Positions 42,635-42,891 of a stretch of DNA of 42,891 nucleotides are shown one piece after another. Every line of letters begins with the position of its first letter. Position 1 is the stretch's first letter. The stretch comes from Clostridia bacterium (lineage in GTDB: Bacteria > Bacillota > Clostridia > Christensenellales > Aristaeellaceae). The stretch spans positions 1 through 42,891 of the forward strand of contig JAFQIB010000117.1 of assembly GCA_017397765.1 (NCBI GenBank). Direction: 5' to 3'. Under the pieces are notes generated by a model. That model did no database searches. It was not told the origin of the DNA and worked only from the letters and a program-made list of their open reading frames with translations. Position numbers and translations under genes: made by a program.

Positions 42635-42652
42635 AATTCCTGCATTTTTCCC

Positions 42653-42681
42653 TTGACAGCGGATGCCTGGTGTGATATGAT
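42653..42681 (+). promoter_or_regulatory. Promoter of the rplU operon
   Basis: -35 TTGACA (42653-42658), 17-bp spacer, -10 TATGAT (42676-42681). Confidence 0.85.
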
Positions 42682-42693
42682 AAATGCTGGCCG

Positions 42694-42744
42694 CTCAGGA
42701 GAGGTCTGTCAATGTGCATCTGCACAACCTCAAATCCTGGCGAG
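42694..42744 (+). ncRNA. Candidate ribosomal protein L21 leader
   Basis: The leader folds as nested helices: CTC (42694-42696) with GAG (42742-42744), AGGA (42697-42700) with TCCT (42735-42738), AGGT (42702-42705) with ACCT (42727-42730), and TGTGCA (42713-42718) with TGCACA (42721-42726). Its place right before rplU fits the L21 autoregulatory leader known in Gram-positive bacteria. Confidence 0.65.
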
Positions 42745-42766
42745 TAATAATAGGAGGTGCTTTTGC

Positions 42767-42891
42767 ATGTACGCTATCATCAGCGCCGGCAACAAGCAGT
42801 ACCGCGTGTCTCAGGGTGAGACCATTTACATCGACAAGGTGAACCAGGAAGACGGTTCCACCATTTCCTTCGACGTTCTGATGGTCGAGAA
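42767..42891 (+). CDS. rplU: 50S ribosomal protein L21 (partial)
   Basis: The first ~41 residues of L21, starting MYAIISAGNKQYRVSQGETI and continuing with the usual core ahead of SFDVLMVE. The gene runs off the right end. AGGAGGTGC precedes the ATG by the normal distance. In firmicutes it is normally followed by a ysxB-like protease gene and rpmA, which would lie outside this window. Confidence 0.96.
   Translation, partial: MYAIISAGNKQYRVSQGETIYIDKVNQEDGSTISFDVLMVE

Overview
The window looks like chromosome of a moderately GC-rich, spore-forming Clostridia (Bacillota), probably a gut or rumen lineage near Oscillospirales or Christensenellales. The signs are strong AGGAGG-type ribosome sites, TTGACA/TATAAT promoters with 17-bp spacers, and typical firmicute genes: scpA-scpB behind an M50 protease, yerC-pcrA-ligA, type III glutamine synthetase, a PadR-HAAS-DUF4097 unit, a DacF-type D,D-carboxypeptidase and a GerQ-like coat protein. 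The assignment is inferred from gene content only. There is no rRNA, tRNA, CRISPR array, transposase or phage gene.

Layout. 1-275: a gene-free cluster of short hairpins. 276-1982: padR and a DUF4097 gene with a recent 54-bp duplication. 2141-3343: NADP isocitrate dehydrogenase. 3416-5643: a small membrane protein and a CapD/WbpM-type sugar-nucleotide epimerase/dehydratase. 5691-8536: uppP, a D,D-carboxypeptidase and a DUF2695 gene. 8674-11607: a DUF4342 gene and an OmpR/HisKA two-component pair. 11618-12502: a very cysteine-rich protein. 12643-15694 (minus): M50 protease, scpA, scpB, CopZ-like chaperone, GNAT. 15846-16268: GerQ-like protein. 16265-20947 (minus): yerC, pcrA, ligA. 20988-23252: glnN with a structured leader. 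23273-25604 (minus): a metallo-beta-lactamase-fold protein with a GH39 enzyme. 25790-26360: an AT-rich islet with a DUF1801 gene. 26422-31356 (minus): cysS and a large GH2 enzyme. 31523-33980: a beta-CASP-type MBL protein and a class I amidotransferase-like hydrolase. 33979-36871 (minus): ychF, an ATP-grasp protein and a DUF2441 gene. 36922-37913: a methyltransferase behind tiny upstream ORFs, with a perfect 15-bp inverted repeat in the gene. 37920-39150 (minus): dacF-like gene with its start codon in a hairpin, and a heptamer repeat. 39153-41941 (minus): deoB, punA, SDR. 41981-42634: a HAD phosphatase. 42653-42891: L21 leader and the start of rplU.

Functional groups. Cell envelope: uppP, two D,D-carboxypeptidases, the CapD-like enzyme and perhaps the two-component system. 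Chromosome upkeep: ScpAB, PcrA, LigA. Glycan breakdown: GH39 and GH2. Nucleoside salvage: DeoB and PunA. Nitrogen assimilation: GlnN.

No clear new multi-gene defence or mobile system is visible. The best leads are RNA or DNA structures: the hairpin cluster at the left end, two hairpins that mask translation starts (3613-3652 and 39078-39114), the glnN leader attenuator candidate, the micro-ORF chain and palindrome of the methyltransferase gene, and the AATTNNG heptamer array.
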